Shown one piece after another: positions 1 through 8,030 of a stretch of 11,737 bases of DNA. Within the stretch, counting starts at the first letter, position 1. Every line of letters starts with the position of its first letter. Made by a program: the position numbers and the translations under genes. The DNA is from Euperipatoides rowelli (taxonomy: Eukaryota > Onychophora > Udeonychophora > Euonychophora > Peripatopsidae): the NCBI GenBank assembly GCA_003024985.2, contig PXIH01S0000278.1; one strand, 5' to 3'. The notes beneath the pieces were generated by a model that saw only the letters and a list, made by a program, of their open reading frames with translations, made no database searches and was not told the DNA's origin.

Positions 1-91
1 TTTTGAGAAAGGAACTAATCCAGGAACTAGTTCCTTTTAATCTAAAGTAACTGTAACTAGTTCCTTTTTTTTAGGAACTTACCCAACACTG
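1..91 (-). mobile_element. Terminal fragment of a hAT-superfamily DNA transposon
   Basis: Read on the minus strand from position 91, the segment begins CAGTGTTGGG, the typical terminal-inverted-repeat start of many animal hAT elements. It continues with subterminal repeats of the GGAACTAGTT type, including a perfect 14-bp palindrome AGGAACTAGTTCCT at 22-35 and a related copy near 55-64. The next 8 bases (92-99, agtaatac) would be one copy of the 8-bp target-site duplication expected for hAT. The other end lies outside the window, so length and coding capacity are unknown. The junction falls inside retrotransposon coding sequence (92-193), which supports 91/92 as a real insertion boundary. The family assignment rests on motif memory, not on a search. 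Confidence 0.72.
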
Positions 92-553
92 AGTAATACA
101 TATAATAATGGGCCTAAAGGAATCCACAGCACAGGTTAGTTCATTAATTTTGTTCTTTATAGAACATGCATTAGTCAAGCAGATATTAATGTTGTCTGTA
201 TTGAGTTGCTATTGAGAGGAGCCCATTGCATTATTGTCATTAACAGCCAAATTAGTAGGTTCTGCACCGCTTCTCCCACAAGTGTTATGTTTTTCTCTGT
301 TAAGATTTGCCTTCTACTAAAGAACGATCAGGAGCAAATTTTAGACTTTTAAAATAGTTATTTGCAGATGATCTAAGAGTAATAGCTATTTTTAGAAATA
401 CATTCTTAAAAGATTCATTTGCAAAAGCTATGAGTATAGGTCTACAAGTTTATTATTTTCTGTTTTCCAAATTCTGAAAATGCTAGACAATTCACCAGAG
501 GACTTAGATGCACCAGACATATCAATGTAGAGGTCATTTAGTACATTTGTTAT
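92..553 (-). mobile_element. Decayed non-LTR (LINE) retrotransposon, ORF1-like end to start of endonuclease
   Basis: The minus strand carries broken coding sequence in the order expected for a LINE. Positions 193-92 encode NINICLTNACSIKNKINEL and continue to RPIIICIT, matching the first strand of the APE-type endonuclease (consensus roughly TNARSL..K..EL...D.I..TE). Upstream, 443-303 encodes RPILIAF, then LRSS, then KFAPDRSL, resembling the C-terminal part of a LINE ORF1-type RNA-binding protein. Positions 535-440 encode a preceding SSIFRIWKTENNK segment. The reading frame shifts between these pieces, and in-frame stops occur at 211-209 and 302-300, so it is dead. Coding breaks off at the hAT junction. 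CR1, L2 or a related clade is possible, but I cannot assign one. Confidence 0.75.
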
Positions 554-800
554 TTAGTGTATTCTTTACTGTGAATTTGTAACCAGGACCTGGAACACCA
601 CATACATATTTGTATGTGAAGGTCTAGATAACTATGGAAATAAAAAAACTAAAAAAAAAAACATTACCTACAAATTTAATGGTGAAACAAAGCATTGGTA
701 GATTTAAGAGACTGCTTGATGATTTCCTCCCTACTAATCACTATTTTCAGAACCTACCTTTGGAGTAACAGGTTATTGAAAACCTATACTCCATTAGATT
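554..800. other. Intronic or intergenic DNA, no gene seen
   Basis: No convincing coding continuity is visible on either strand. The stretch contains a perfect 8-bp-arm hairpin (599-606 and 611-618, loop TATT) and an A-rich run near 636-661. It may include further upstream parts of the decayed retrotransposon, but the protein similarity is too weak to say. If the helicase exon call at 1160-1327 is correct, this DNA is transcribed as part of that gene's first intron on the minus strand. Confidence 0.4.

Positions 801-879
<79 letters not shown>
801..879. repeat. (AAT)n trinucleotide microsatellite
   Basis: An uninterrupted run of about 26 AAT/TAA units, bounded by gattta on the left and ctttatttt on the right. 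Purity over this length suggests it is young and probably length-polymorphic. It lies in the inferred first intron of the minus-strand helicase gene. Confidence 0.97.
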
Positions 880-882
<3 letters not shown>

Positions 883-1093
883 TATTTTCTTCTGAATTGT
901 TTCTATTTAGTTTTTTTTTTGTGTGTGTGTGTTGTTTGTAAACATAAATTGAAATTGCATTTGAACTTTTGTATAAATATTATATACAGTATGTTCAGAA
1001 TATAAATTTGCAACAAGTTCGATTTAACTTATGCTAGGTTATTTTAAAAGCAGTTTTTTTTTCCATAGGGTATATTGTTTAAATAATAATACA
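880..1093. other. AT-rich intronic DNA with a short (GT)6 run
   Basis: No coding sequence was recognised. A T-tract is followed by a short GT dinucleotide run at 921-931, and a TACAGTA word occurs at 985-991. By position this is first-intron sequence of the minus-strand helicase gene. Confidence 0.45.
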
Positions 1094-1140
1094 CAGTTAA
1101 AACCTTAGACCATACAAGCTTAGGTCTAAGGTTAAAACTG
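1094..1140. repeat. Inverted repeat, 18-bp arms, 11-nt loop
   Basis: The left arm 1094-1111 and right arm 1123-1140 are reverse complements at 16 of 18 positions, with a perfect inner 11 bp (AACCTTAGACC / GGTCTAAGGTT) around an 11-nt loop. The hairpin starts about 20 nt inside the inferred intron, just beyond the candidate splice donor at 1159-1158 on the minus strand. It could fold in the pre-mRNA or be a palindromic mobile-element remnant. No function is demonstrated. Confidence 0.8.
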
Positions 1141-1159
1141 CTATACGATATTACGGTAC

Positions 1160-1327
1160 CTTGTCCTTATCCGCACAATTTACTTCGTCATCTGATAATA
1201 CCAAACTATAGTCTGTTAATTCTTCCAATCCAAGAAAGTTGGAAGCTGAATCCTTAAATACATTTGTATCTAACTTCACAGATTTCCATAAACCATGTTC
1301 TAAAATCTTCCATTTGGGAGCCGCCAT
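1160..1327 (-). CDS. DDX24: First coding exon of a DDX24-like DEAD-box RNA helicase (partial gene)
   Basis: An ATG at 1327 on the minus strand opens 56 codons reading MAAPKWKILEHGLWKSVKLD, then TNVF, then LGLEELTDYSLVLSDDE, and ending ADKDK. The W-K-x-V-K-[IL]-D-x-N-x-F...EELTDY-x-LV pattern matches the conserved N-terminal segment of DDX24 (yeast Mak5 relatives), a nucleolar ATP-dependent helicase in large-subunit ribosome assembly. The helicase core (Q motif, Walker A, DEAD box) would be in later exons beyond the left edge of the window. The exon is followed by AAG|GTACCG, a possible GT donor with the cut after 1160. Read through, the frame meets TAA at 1153-1151, so a splice before that is needed. 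An alternative donor GAA|GTAAAT (cut after 1184) is in the same phase and has a better +4 to +6 match. The start codon context is AGTATGG within a YY1-like motif. The identification is from remembered family sequence, with no alignment run. A decayed fragment is possible, but the clean frame and promoter-like setting argue for a live gene. Confidence 0.75.
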
Positions 1328-1331
1328 ACTT
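1320..1331 (-). promoter_or_regulatory. YY1-like motif over the helicase start codon
   Basis: On the minus strand AAGTATGGCGGC overlaps the start codon. It matches the YY1 consensus AAnATGGCGGC at all but one position. YY1 sites that overlap the initiator ATG just downstream of transcription start are common in animal housekeeping and ribosome-biogenesis genes. This is motif evidence only. Confidence 0.4.
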
Positions 1332-1817
1332 ATTTAAGTCCGCATTAATAATTTTATTACAAAAGTTATATGATTGATATATTGTAGATAATTAGTTATA
1401 AAATAACTTAAATAATATCAAGTGATTAAAATAATAAAAGCATTATAATATTTTAAACTTATATTATTTTCCAAACAAATAAGAAAAATGACTTCTGCGG
1501 AATTTAATTCCATGGCGTCTTCCGGTTAAAAGCTACAGTTTTGATAAAAAATATTAAGAATAATGGAATCATCTATAAAGGTGTGCCATCACCTTATCTT
1601 TGTACTATGGTTCCCAATATACAGTAAATGTTAAATTTTAACACAGGAGTCTACTATTTCATCTTCACCGAAAAACTATAATTTTAATTATTTGCTAGAG
1701 TATTGTACCTTGAACTTGTCATCGTTCCTATGGAATAATGGAATGTACAGTAATTTAAATAAGCTTATGTGCCGATTAGCAATATAACCTACTAGAATCA
1801 AATTTTTAAAATTCAAG
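1328..1817. promoter_or_regulatory. Head-to-head intergenic region, candidate bidirectional promoter
   Basis: This stretch of about 490 bp separates the minus-strand helicase start codon (1327) from the plus-strand syntaxin start codon (1818), so both transcripts must initiate in or near it unless 5' exons lie further away. The part at 1340-1480 is extremely AT-rich. A small CpG-containing patch at 1495-1527 holds the ETS-like site. A possible splice acceptor tttaacacag|gag at about 1646 would allow an upstream untranslated exon for the syntaxin. A five-codon upstream ORF (ATG at 1512, MASSG stop) lies in the same patch. No TATA box can be separated from the AT-rich background. Confidence 0.45.
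1519..1527 (-). promoter_or_regulatory. ETS/GABP-like site
   Basis: The minus strand reads AACCGGAAG, matching the ETS-family core CCGGAAG. It sits in one of the few CpG-bearing patches of an otherwise AT-rich intergenic region between two divergent genes, where such sites typically drive bidirectional housekeeping transcription. Functional use is inferred. Confidence 0.4.
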
Positions 1818-2699
1818 ATGACCAAAGACAGGTTAGAAGCACTAATAGTTGCCCGAAATGAAACGGAGGGTAGTGGCAGTCCAGGAGATATTGCAGTTGT
1901 GGTAGATTCAAATGTTTGTGTGGATGAATTTTTCAAACTAGCAGATGAAATTCATGGAAATTTAGAGAAAATTGAAAATAATGTTGAACAAGTCAAGAAA
2001 AAGCATAGCGATCTTTTATCAGCAACACAACCAAATGAAAAAGACAGAATAGAATTAGAAGAACTGATGGACGATATAAAAAGGACTGGAAATAAAGCCA
2101 GACAAAGTTTAAAAATCATTGAACAAAATATTGAACAAGATGAGGATAATCCAAATACATCACCAGCTGACCTTAGGATACGAAAAGCACAGCATCACAC
2201 TTTATTGCATAAGTTCATGGAAATTATGACCGATTATAACAACACTCAAACAGATTATCGAGAGCGATGCAAAAAAGGTATTAAGCGTCAATTAGAAATC
2301 ACTGGAAAATTTAAAAGTGATGAAGAGCTAGAAGATATGCTAGAAAGCCGTAATTTAGCTATTTTTACTCAAGATCTTATTATGGACACCCAACTGGCTA
2401 AACAACAAACGGCTGATATTACAGCACGACATAATGATATTATCAAGTTAGAAACTAGTATCAAAGAGCTTCATGACATGTTTATGGATATGGCTATGCT
2501 AGTAGAGAGCCAGGGTGAAATGATTAACCGGATTGAATATAATGTAACAGCCTCTAAGGATTATGTTGAACAGGGTAAAGACAGTACCATGACTGCTAAA
2601 AAGTTTCAAAGCAAAGCTCGGAGGAAAAAAATAATGATAATCATTTGCCTAGTTATTGTATTGGGCATCCTCGCCCTGATAATAGGCCTTATGGCATAA
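1818..2699 (+). CDS. Syntaxin-1-like Qa-SNARE, intronless, 293 aa
   Basis: The protein is a complete syntaxin-1-family t-SNARE, which pairs with SNAP-25 and synaptobrevin to drive vesicle fusion at the plasma membrane, regulated by Munc18. In order: N-peptide MTKDRLEAL (Munc18-binding type), Habc three-helix domain at about 32-155 ([34 protein letters not shown]), linker with ELEDMLES (the LE pair of the closed state, about 170-177), SNARE motif at about 196-260 with zero-layer Gln232 in MLVESQGEM, polybasic KARRKK at 266-271, and a C-terminal membrane anchor at about 272-292 with one Cys (277) and a two-residue tail. The length is normal for the family (about 288-295). The start is fixed by an in-frame TAA at 1785-1787, by A at -3, and by the family N-terminus. 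The whole coding region is one exon with no disruption. It departs from canonical syntaxin-1 in several normally invariant places, especially the last third of the SNARE motif, so it may be a paralogue rather than the orthologue of Syx1A. I therefore give no gene symbol. Confidence 0.96.
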   Translation: MTKDRLEALIVARNETEGSGSPGDIAVVVDSNVCVDEFFKLADEIHGNLEKIENNVEQVKKKHSDLLSATQPNEKDRIELEELMDDIKRTGNKARQSLKIIEQNIEQDEDNPNTSPADLRIRKAQHHTLLHKFMEIMTDYNNTQTDYRERCKKGIKRQLEITGKFKSDEELEDMLESRNLAIFTQDLIMDTQLAKQQTADITARHNDIIKLETSIKELHDMFMDMAMLVESQGEMINRIEYNVTASKDYVEQGKDSTMTAKKFQSKARRKKIMIIICLVIVLGILALIIGLMA

Positions 2700-3140
2700 A
2701 GTTATTCAATGTGCATCAGATGTTTGCCTTAGCCTTGTAAACTGGTCAGTTGAAACTAAATCATAATCTCATAGGCATAGTTTTATTGGGCAAATAGATG
2801 CACTGCTACTCTGTTTATTTAGATCATTGTCTGAGATCCATATTGGAAGAGATGGTTGTAAATATAAATATCCCCTTCCCTATATATACAGTATATAAAC
2901 TTAAAAGGGATTTGTGATATATTGAAGTTATACTGTAAATGTTGATGTATACAGTACTATGTATATTTTCAAAAATAACTACATTATATACGGTATCTAC
3001 CATCAGTTTCCACATAGCATCTGCTGATGATTATTCATTTTCATCTTAATTGAGTATAATTTTCAAAGTGCCCAATTTCTACAAGAGTGAAACACATGTA
3101 CCCGAAAGCCAAAATAAAAGTATCAATACCAAGGCAAAAT
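2700..3140 (+). other. Probable syntaxin 3' UTR
   Basis: This is the non-coding DNA after the syntaxin stop codon. It includes a Pumilio-like word TGTAAATA at 2857-2864 and TACAGTA/TACTGTA words at 2887, 2931 and 2950. The first canonical AATAAA after the stop is at 3113-3118, which would give a 3' UTR of roughly 430 nt. A short minus-strand ORF here is AT-rich noise. The real 3' end could lie further downstream, since neuronal syntaxin messages often have long 3' UTRs. Confidence 0.4.
3113..3118 (+). terminator. Candidate poly(A) signal AATAAA
   Basis: This is the first AATAAA hexamer downstream of the syntaxin stop codon, about 415 nt away. Such hexamers are frequent by chance in DNA this AT-rich (others at 4533 and 5093), and there is no strong GU-rich element just after it, so it is only a candidate. 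Confidence 0.35.
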
Positions 3141-5155
3141 TAAGGTTGGAAAAACCACTGGTCAGATCTCATCAGATGAGTCTATAATACCTACATCAAA
3201 CAGCTTTAAAAAAAAATTACCAAATTTGTCAGAAAAAAAACAAAACCCAATTAGCATGTACAGAGTATTTCTTTATTTTGTTTGAAACAAATGCAATTTA
3301 TTTGGCATATTTGCTGGCCAAATTTGCCTAAAACAAATTAGCATACAAATATTTTCTTCAATAAGATTGATTGTACTGTATATCATGGTAGAAGCAAAAA
3401 GTGTTTGATATCACATTATGTGATGTCATAATTTATTTTCTCATGCTAGTTGTGATTCAATAGCTGAAACATATTCACTATGTCGGTCATGTAATATTAC
3501 AATTCATTTTTGATGCATTTGATTCATAAGAAATTTGCTTGCCTTCCCAAAGTTTGAAAAAAATTGCATTTATTTTTCTTCAAAGAAACATTTTAGCAAT
3601 AGATTCTTCAGGAAGCTGCTAAATTTTTCAGCTATATACAGTACATTCCTTAACATATGACAGGGTTCTATATCATCGTGGTAGAAAGCCAATAGATTAT
3701 CATTATTTGTTAGATAAACTAGAAATTCAATATTTCGGGGGCAATTCATAATTTATCCAAAATGTTATATTTTCTACATACTTTAATATCAGCAATGAGA
3801 TTGATTTGGCTAGTGAAGACATTTTTGCTAAAATTTCATTACCTCAATTAGCCAAATTGCTATTTTTATGTATTTCCCACCTAGCTTAAACTTTGATATC
3901 TTATTTGGCATCTTTCTCTAACCTTCAAAGAAATCCAATAGGATTGTTTGCTGCCAATAACTTTTTATTTTGAGTAGGCCTGTTTAATTTGTTTTATGTC
4001 TTGACTCAAAACTTTTTGTCTGCCTTGAAGCATTGTTTCAGGAAGTCTTCTGTCATCTTTATGAATCTTCAGAAGTGTTTCTCCTCGGAATGAATGTTAT
4101 CTTTATAACAAAAATTTCCAGCAATTTAAGATAAAATATACAAAATTTCCTCATTCCTAACTTCGGTGACGAATGAAATAGGTTCATTATAGTTTAAGAT
4201 AGCTTCTACTGAAACTTAATGTTTCCCATAATTTGATTTCATAGTTGGTCATGAACCCTGTCTTGTGATAGTTTATGTTTGTGGTTTCTTGTCTACTGTC
4301 TAGAGAATATTACCGATAATAGTTACGATATTTTCGTAATTGTTTATGTGAGCTTTTGCTCTGTAAGCATTAGCTGCAGTGTAGTAACCTGAGGCCTTTC
4401 AGAATTAGTAAACTGCCTATATTGCTTTAAAATGTTTTAATATCTAGCCCCTGAATTCTTGGGCAACAACCATTTTTATAATCTGGCACTGGACTGATAT
4501 ACAGAAATAGAATGAAATGCCAGTACTGGTTCAATAAAAGTCCCATTCATAGAGATAGAACTTTTATTTATTTATTTATTTAATTAAATGCATATAAGCT
4601 AAAGCTTTTTACAATGAGCAAAAAAAAAAAAGGATTGACATTACTTTTTATAATACAATCATCTGGTTAAAAGAAAGAAATGGGTAATTTGGAATGTAGG
4701 TTACTTTTCCATAACCATTTCTGTTATAATTATTTTTACTATATAAAAATTACTTGCAACTGATCATACATACTGTATTGTATATGCAGAATTTGGGGAA
4801 AAAATATTTGTTTCTTTAGAATTAAAACACTAGGGTTTATAGCATATTCGTTTATATTTTTCTTAAAATTTCTTCATAAGACAGAGTTAGAGGTAATGTG
4901 ATTAAAGTCTACAAATTTTCAATTTAATCAAAAGTTATCCACAAACTTTAATTCTTTAGGGTATTGACTTAAGTCATGACAGAAAATTATTTAACATATG
5001 TAGCCTATAATTTTTTTTTTTTCAAATAGGATTGTTAGTTGAACTAATTCCTGATCTTTTAATACTAGGCCAACCTATTTGACCTTTCTTAAAATAAAAT
5101 TTTGACAACTTAATTCTCTTTATGCGATGGGCATAAGAAGTTGCTTATACTGACT
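3141..5155. other. Long AT-rich non-coding DNA
   Basis: No exon, RNA gene or recognisable transposon was seen on either strand. It contains a (TTTA)5 run at 4563-4582, further AATAAA hexamers at 4533 and 5093, and TACAGTA/TACTGTA words at 3374, 3637 and 4771. It may be extended 3' UTR of the syntaxin or intergenic DNA, and the sequence alone cannot decide. Confidence 0.4.
4563..4582. repeat. (TTTA)5 microsatellite
   Basis: Five perfect TTTA units followed by attaaat. A short simple repeat with nothing to suggest function. Confidence 0.85.
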
Positions 5156-5179
5156 ATATACAGTAGGCCTACAGTATAT
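5156..5179. repeat. 24-bp near-perfect palindrome centred on AGGCCT
   Basis: The segment ATATACAGTAGGCCTACAGT and onward is self-complementary about 5167/5168, except for one A-A mismatch pair (5162/5173). It consists of two TACAGTA words flanking GGCC. It could be a cruciform or footprint-like remnant of a short mobile element. Confidence 0.75.
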
Positions 5180-8004
5180 TCAGTTANGCTATATATTTTT
5201 CTTTTTAGATCATCTTGTCCTAGTTTTTCAGCAGTGCACAGAAATTTTTTTTTTTTTATTTTATTCTAGAAATATAGCCTACAACATGGTATACTCTTTT
5301 CACAGTTTTCTTGACATACAGTAGAAAAAAGGTTTCATCTGATGTAATTTTTGAAAACTTTATGATGGGTACAAAAAAATGTTTGTTTTTCTTAGTAATA
5401 TTAAAGACTTTTCATGAATTTATTAGAGGCCCTAGATATTGTTGCAAATACTGTTTATAAATCAAGATTAGTTCTAAGCTTTATCTGTTGATTTGTTTTT
5501 TGGTGTGCAATTTGAAATTATGATCAAAATTATCATTAGATCAAATCATTTGAAAGTACAAGACAAAGTAATTAGAGTTAAAATATATTTAAACATGCCT
5601 ACAAACTATTTCCTTTAATAGGAGGTTGTAATTTTAGTATGTTTAATTAGAGTTTTGTATATGAATATACAGTATAATTGAACAAAATCATTATTAGCGG
5701 GTTGTAAGTAAATTTTATATACTGTATAATAAAAATAACTACTTATGCTATGGAAGGATCCCAAAATATCCATTTTTTATTTAACTTTTTAATGTTATGA
5801 TCAATTTGAAATAAGGAAGTCAAATCCTTAATTCAAGATCAAGGCTTTTTAGTATTTCTCCTCCCAAATACAGTAATGATTAATCTGTGAAAATTGTTTC
5901 CTGATAAATATTCATATTTGTCTAAATTAAATGTTAACACTAATAGGCGTTGATTAGAGGTGAGCCAAGCTTTTCCCTTCCCCCTCTTATTTCATGGGCA
6001 CTTAAAATATTCTTAAGTTTCCTCACATCTTTTTTTTTTTGTGCCAATGATAGATTTTGAAAATATAAACTCTTCTAAAATTTAAAAATGTTTTAATCAA
6101 AATTGCAACCATTTTTAAAATGTTGAAAAATTAATCTTTTTTTTTTTTCATAATACTAATCTTGTAAATTACACGACGGTAGTAAATCTGAAGCTGATAT
6201 TAAGGGGTTAAAATAATATATACAGTAGGTCTAACCATTTCTTAATATAACCGTATCACATATACTTTGATTTTATATTTTGAAAATATTAAAGATAATA
6301 TAGTCTATAACATAAGTTTATTTGAGGTTCAAAAATGAGGAATAGTTGTGTTGCAGCAGAAAATGCAATTTTTATAATATAATGTCACAATATTAATACG
6401 CCACACTATGTAAATTAAAACCATGCTTGGGAATTTAACTTGTCATTACCAAAAAATTATTAAATATGTACATAGCCTACAAATAAAAACAATAACTGGA
6501 GCAGATTACACAAGTTTAAATAATTTTATAGCCATTGAAATCTAGACAGAATTCAAGATAGTTTTTCAGTTGACTGTCACTTTTTTAAAATAGCCCACAT
6601 TTTTATAAGGCGTAATTGAATTATTTCAATACTTTATTTTTTTATATGACTAACAAAATAACTAAACTCAAAAGATGTCAGTTAAATTCCAGCTGCAATT
6701 TATTTATGTTTATTTTTGCAGCAGTGATGACTAAGTCAGTTGTTAAAAATAATATATTCACATTTGAGAAACACAAATTTCAGTGTTTCAAATTTTATCT
6801 TTGTTTCTCTGCATTTAGGCTGTTGTAATATAACATGCCTGCATTTACAAGATTCCCTCATTCTGGAAGCTTACATTTAGATCCATTGACAAATCACCTT
6901 AGCAAATTGTTTTTAATATGGTTAATTAAAGTATAGGAAATGACACACTCTCACTCAACATGTTATTTACGGTGTTAATTCCAGCAATAAAAATATATAG
7001 CCTACACTATATAACATATTACAAAAAAAAAAAACATGGTAATTTTTGGATTTGACGAATTAGGGGCATTGATTGGAAACAACAACAGCAAAAAAAGTTT
7101 ATTAGAAAGTAATAAAAATTTTATAAATTGATTTTTAAAAATCTGAATTTGATGTAAAATTGAATTCCTGCGTACTGCTAGTCAAATTGTTTGCTTTTCA
7201 ATCCCCGAATATTTTTGGAAATATTGGATATATGACCCATTCTTTCTTTCTTTTTTTTTATCCCTAAAATTATTGCAAATCCATCTTCTATCTGTTCAAA
7301 AGTTAAAAGATCATCTATTAAAAAATGTGGTCACATCTAGGATGATCTATAACATTGTTTACTAGATTTAACTTAATGCTAATTCAAAGCATATGAAAAA
7401 ATTAGGTTAATAGAAAAGTTCAAGCCATTATCATTTAGAGGATTTTTTTTTTTTAATATAGTCCCTAAAGTAGTCTAGTCAGCAGGAATTACTAAATTTA
7501 TATCACTAACTTTTATTGCCATGTGTAGCCTTCAATACATAATAACGGGCATTTTTTAGTTTGGCTAGGTATCCATTTGTTACACCAAATGTGAATCGCT
7601 CACCATACTTTGATCATTTAGTGATTTTTTCTTATTCCAGTTCTCACGTGAATAATCAGAATTTGTAAATGCTAATAATTTTTTATATTAACACATTTTT
7701 TTTATCTAGCATTATGGCATTTTACAATAGTTTTTTTTTCTTTTTATGTGAACTGTATAAAATTTACATTTGTATCCAAACCAAAAAAAAAGTCTAATAA
7801 TTTAATATAGCCTACAGTACTTATAATGAAAGAAATCATTGATAAAAAGTTAATGTGCTGTTACTATATGGACAAACAGAAATGGATATTGTCTCAAGCA
7901 ATAGACCTTATGATCAAAAAATAAGATACTTAACTGGCTTTAGCATTTCAGGAATTTCTAAGCAAGCATCCAATGATCCTCTCATAATGAGCANACATGC
8001 AAAT
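5180..8004. other. Long AT-rich non-coding DNA with scattered TAGCCTA words
   Basis: I found no coding exon. The small ORFs near 6616 and 7855 are low-complexity, AT-driven translations without domains. Many homopolymer A/T tracts occur. TAGCCTA appears on the plus strand at 5275, 6473, 6998 and 7808, with one more just upstream at 5001. TACAGTA-type words occur at 5317, 5668, 5720, 6221 and 7813. Single N bases lie at 5187 and 7994. Confidence 0.4.
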
Positions 8005-8030
8005 ATATATACTGTATATACAGTATATAT
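8005..8030. repeat. 26-bp perfect palindrome
   Basis: ATATATACTGTATATACAGT followed by ATATAT is perfectly self-complementary around its centre. It combines a TACTGTA and a TACAGTA word head to head. Partly AT-dinucleotide in nature, so slippage can explain the outer part. Confidence 0.85.

Noticed and set aside
801-879. AAT array as the 3' tail of the adjacent LINE
   Set aside because: The LINE runs on the minus strand, so its 3' end points left, away from this array.
1688-1936. 82-codon minus-strand ORF
   Set aside because: It overlaps the start of the syntaxin gene on the opposite strand, and its translation shows no domain. It is a shadow of the real coding strand.
2824-3015. 63-codon minus-strand ORF
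   Set aside because: Low-complexity translation of AT-rich DNA in the likely syntaxin 3' UTR, with no domain.
3206-3245. A-rich runs as the poly(A) tail of a retroposed syntaxin
   Set aside because: They lie about 90 nt past the candidate AATAAA, are interrupted, and similar A-runs occur throughout the window. No flanking target duplication was found.
4533-4538. AATAAA as the syntaxin poly(A) signal
   Set aside because: Possible, but over 1.8 kb from the stop codon, and such hexamers are expected by chance here.
6616-6828. 70-codon plus-strand ORF
   Set aside because: Rich in Phe, Asn and Lys as expected from AT-rich noise, with no motif, no splice context and no neighbour support.
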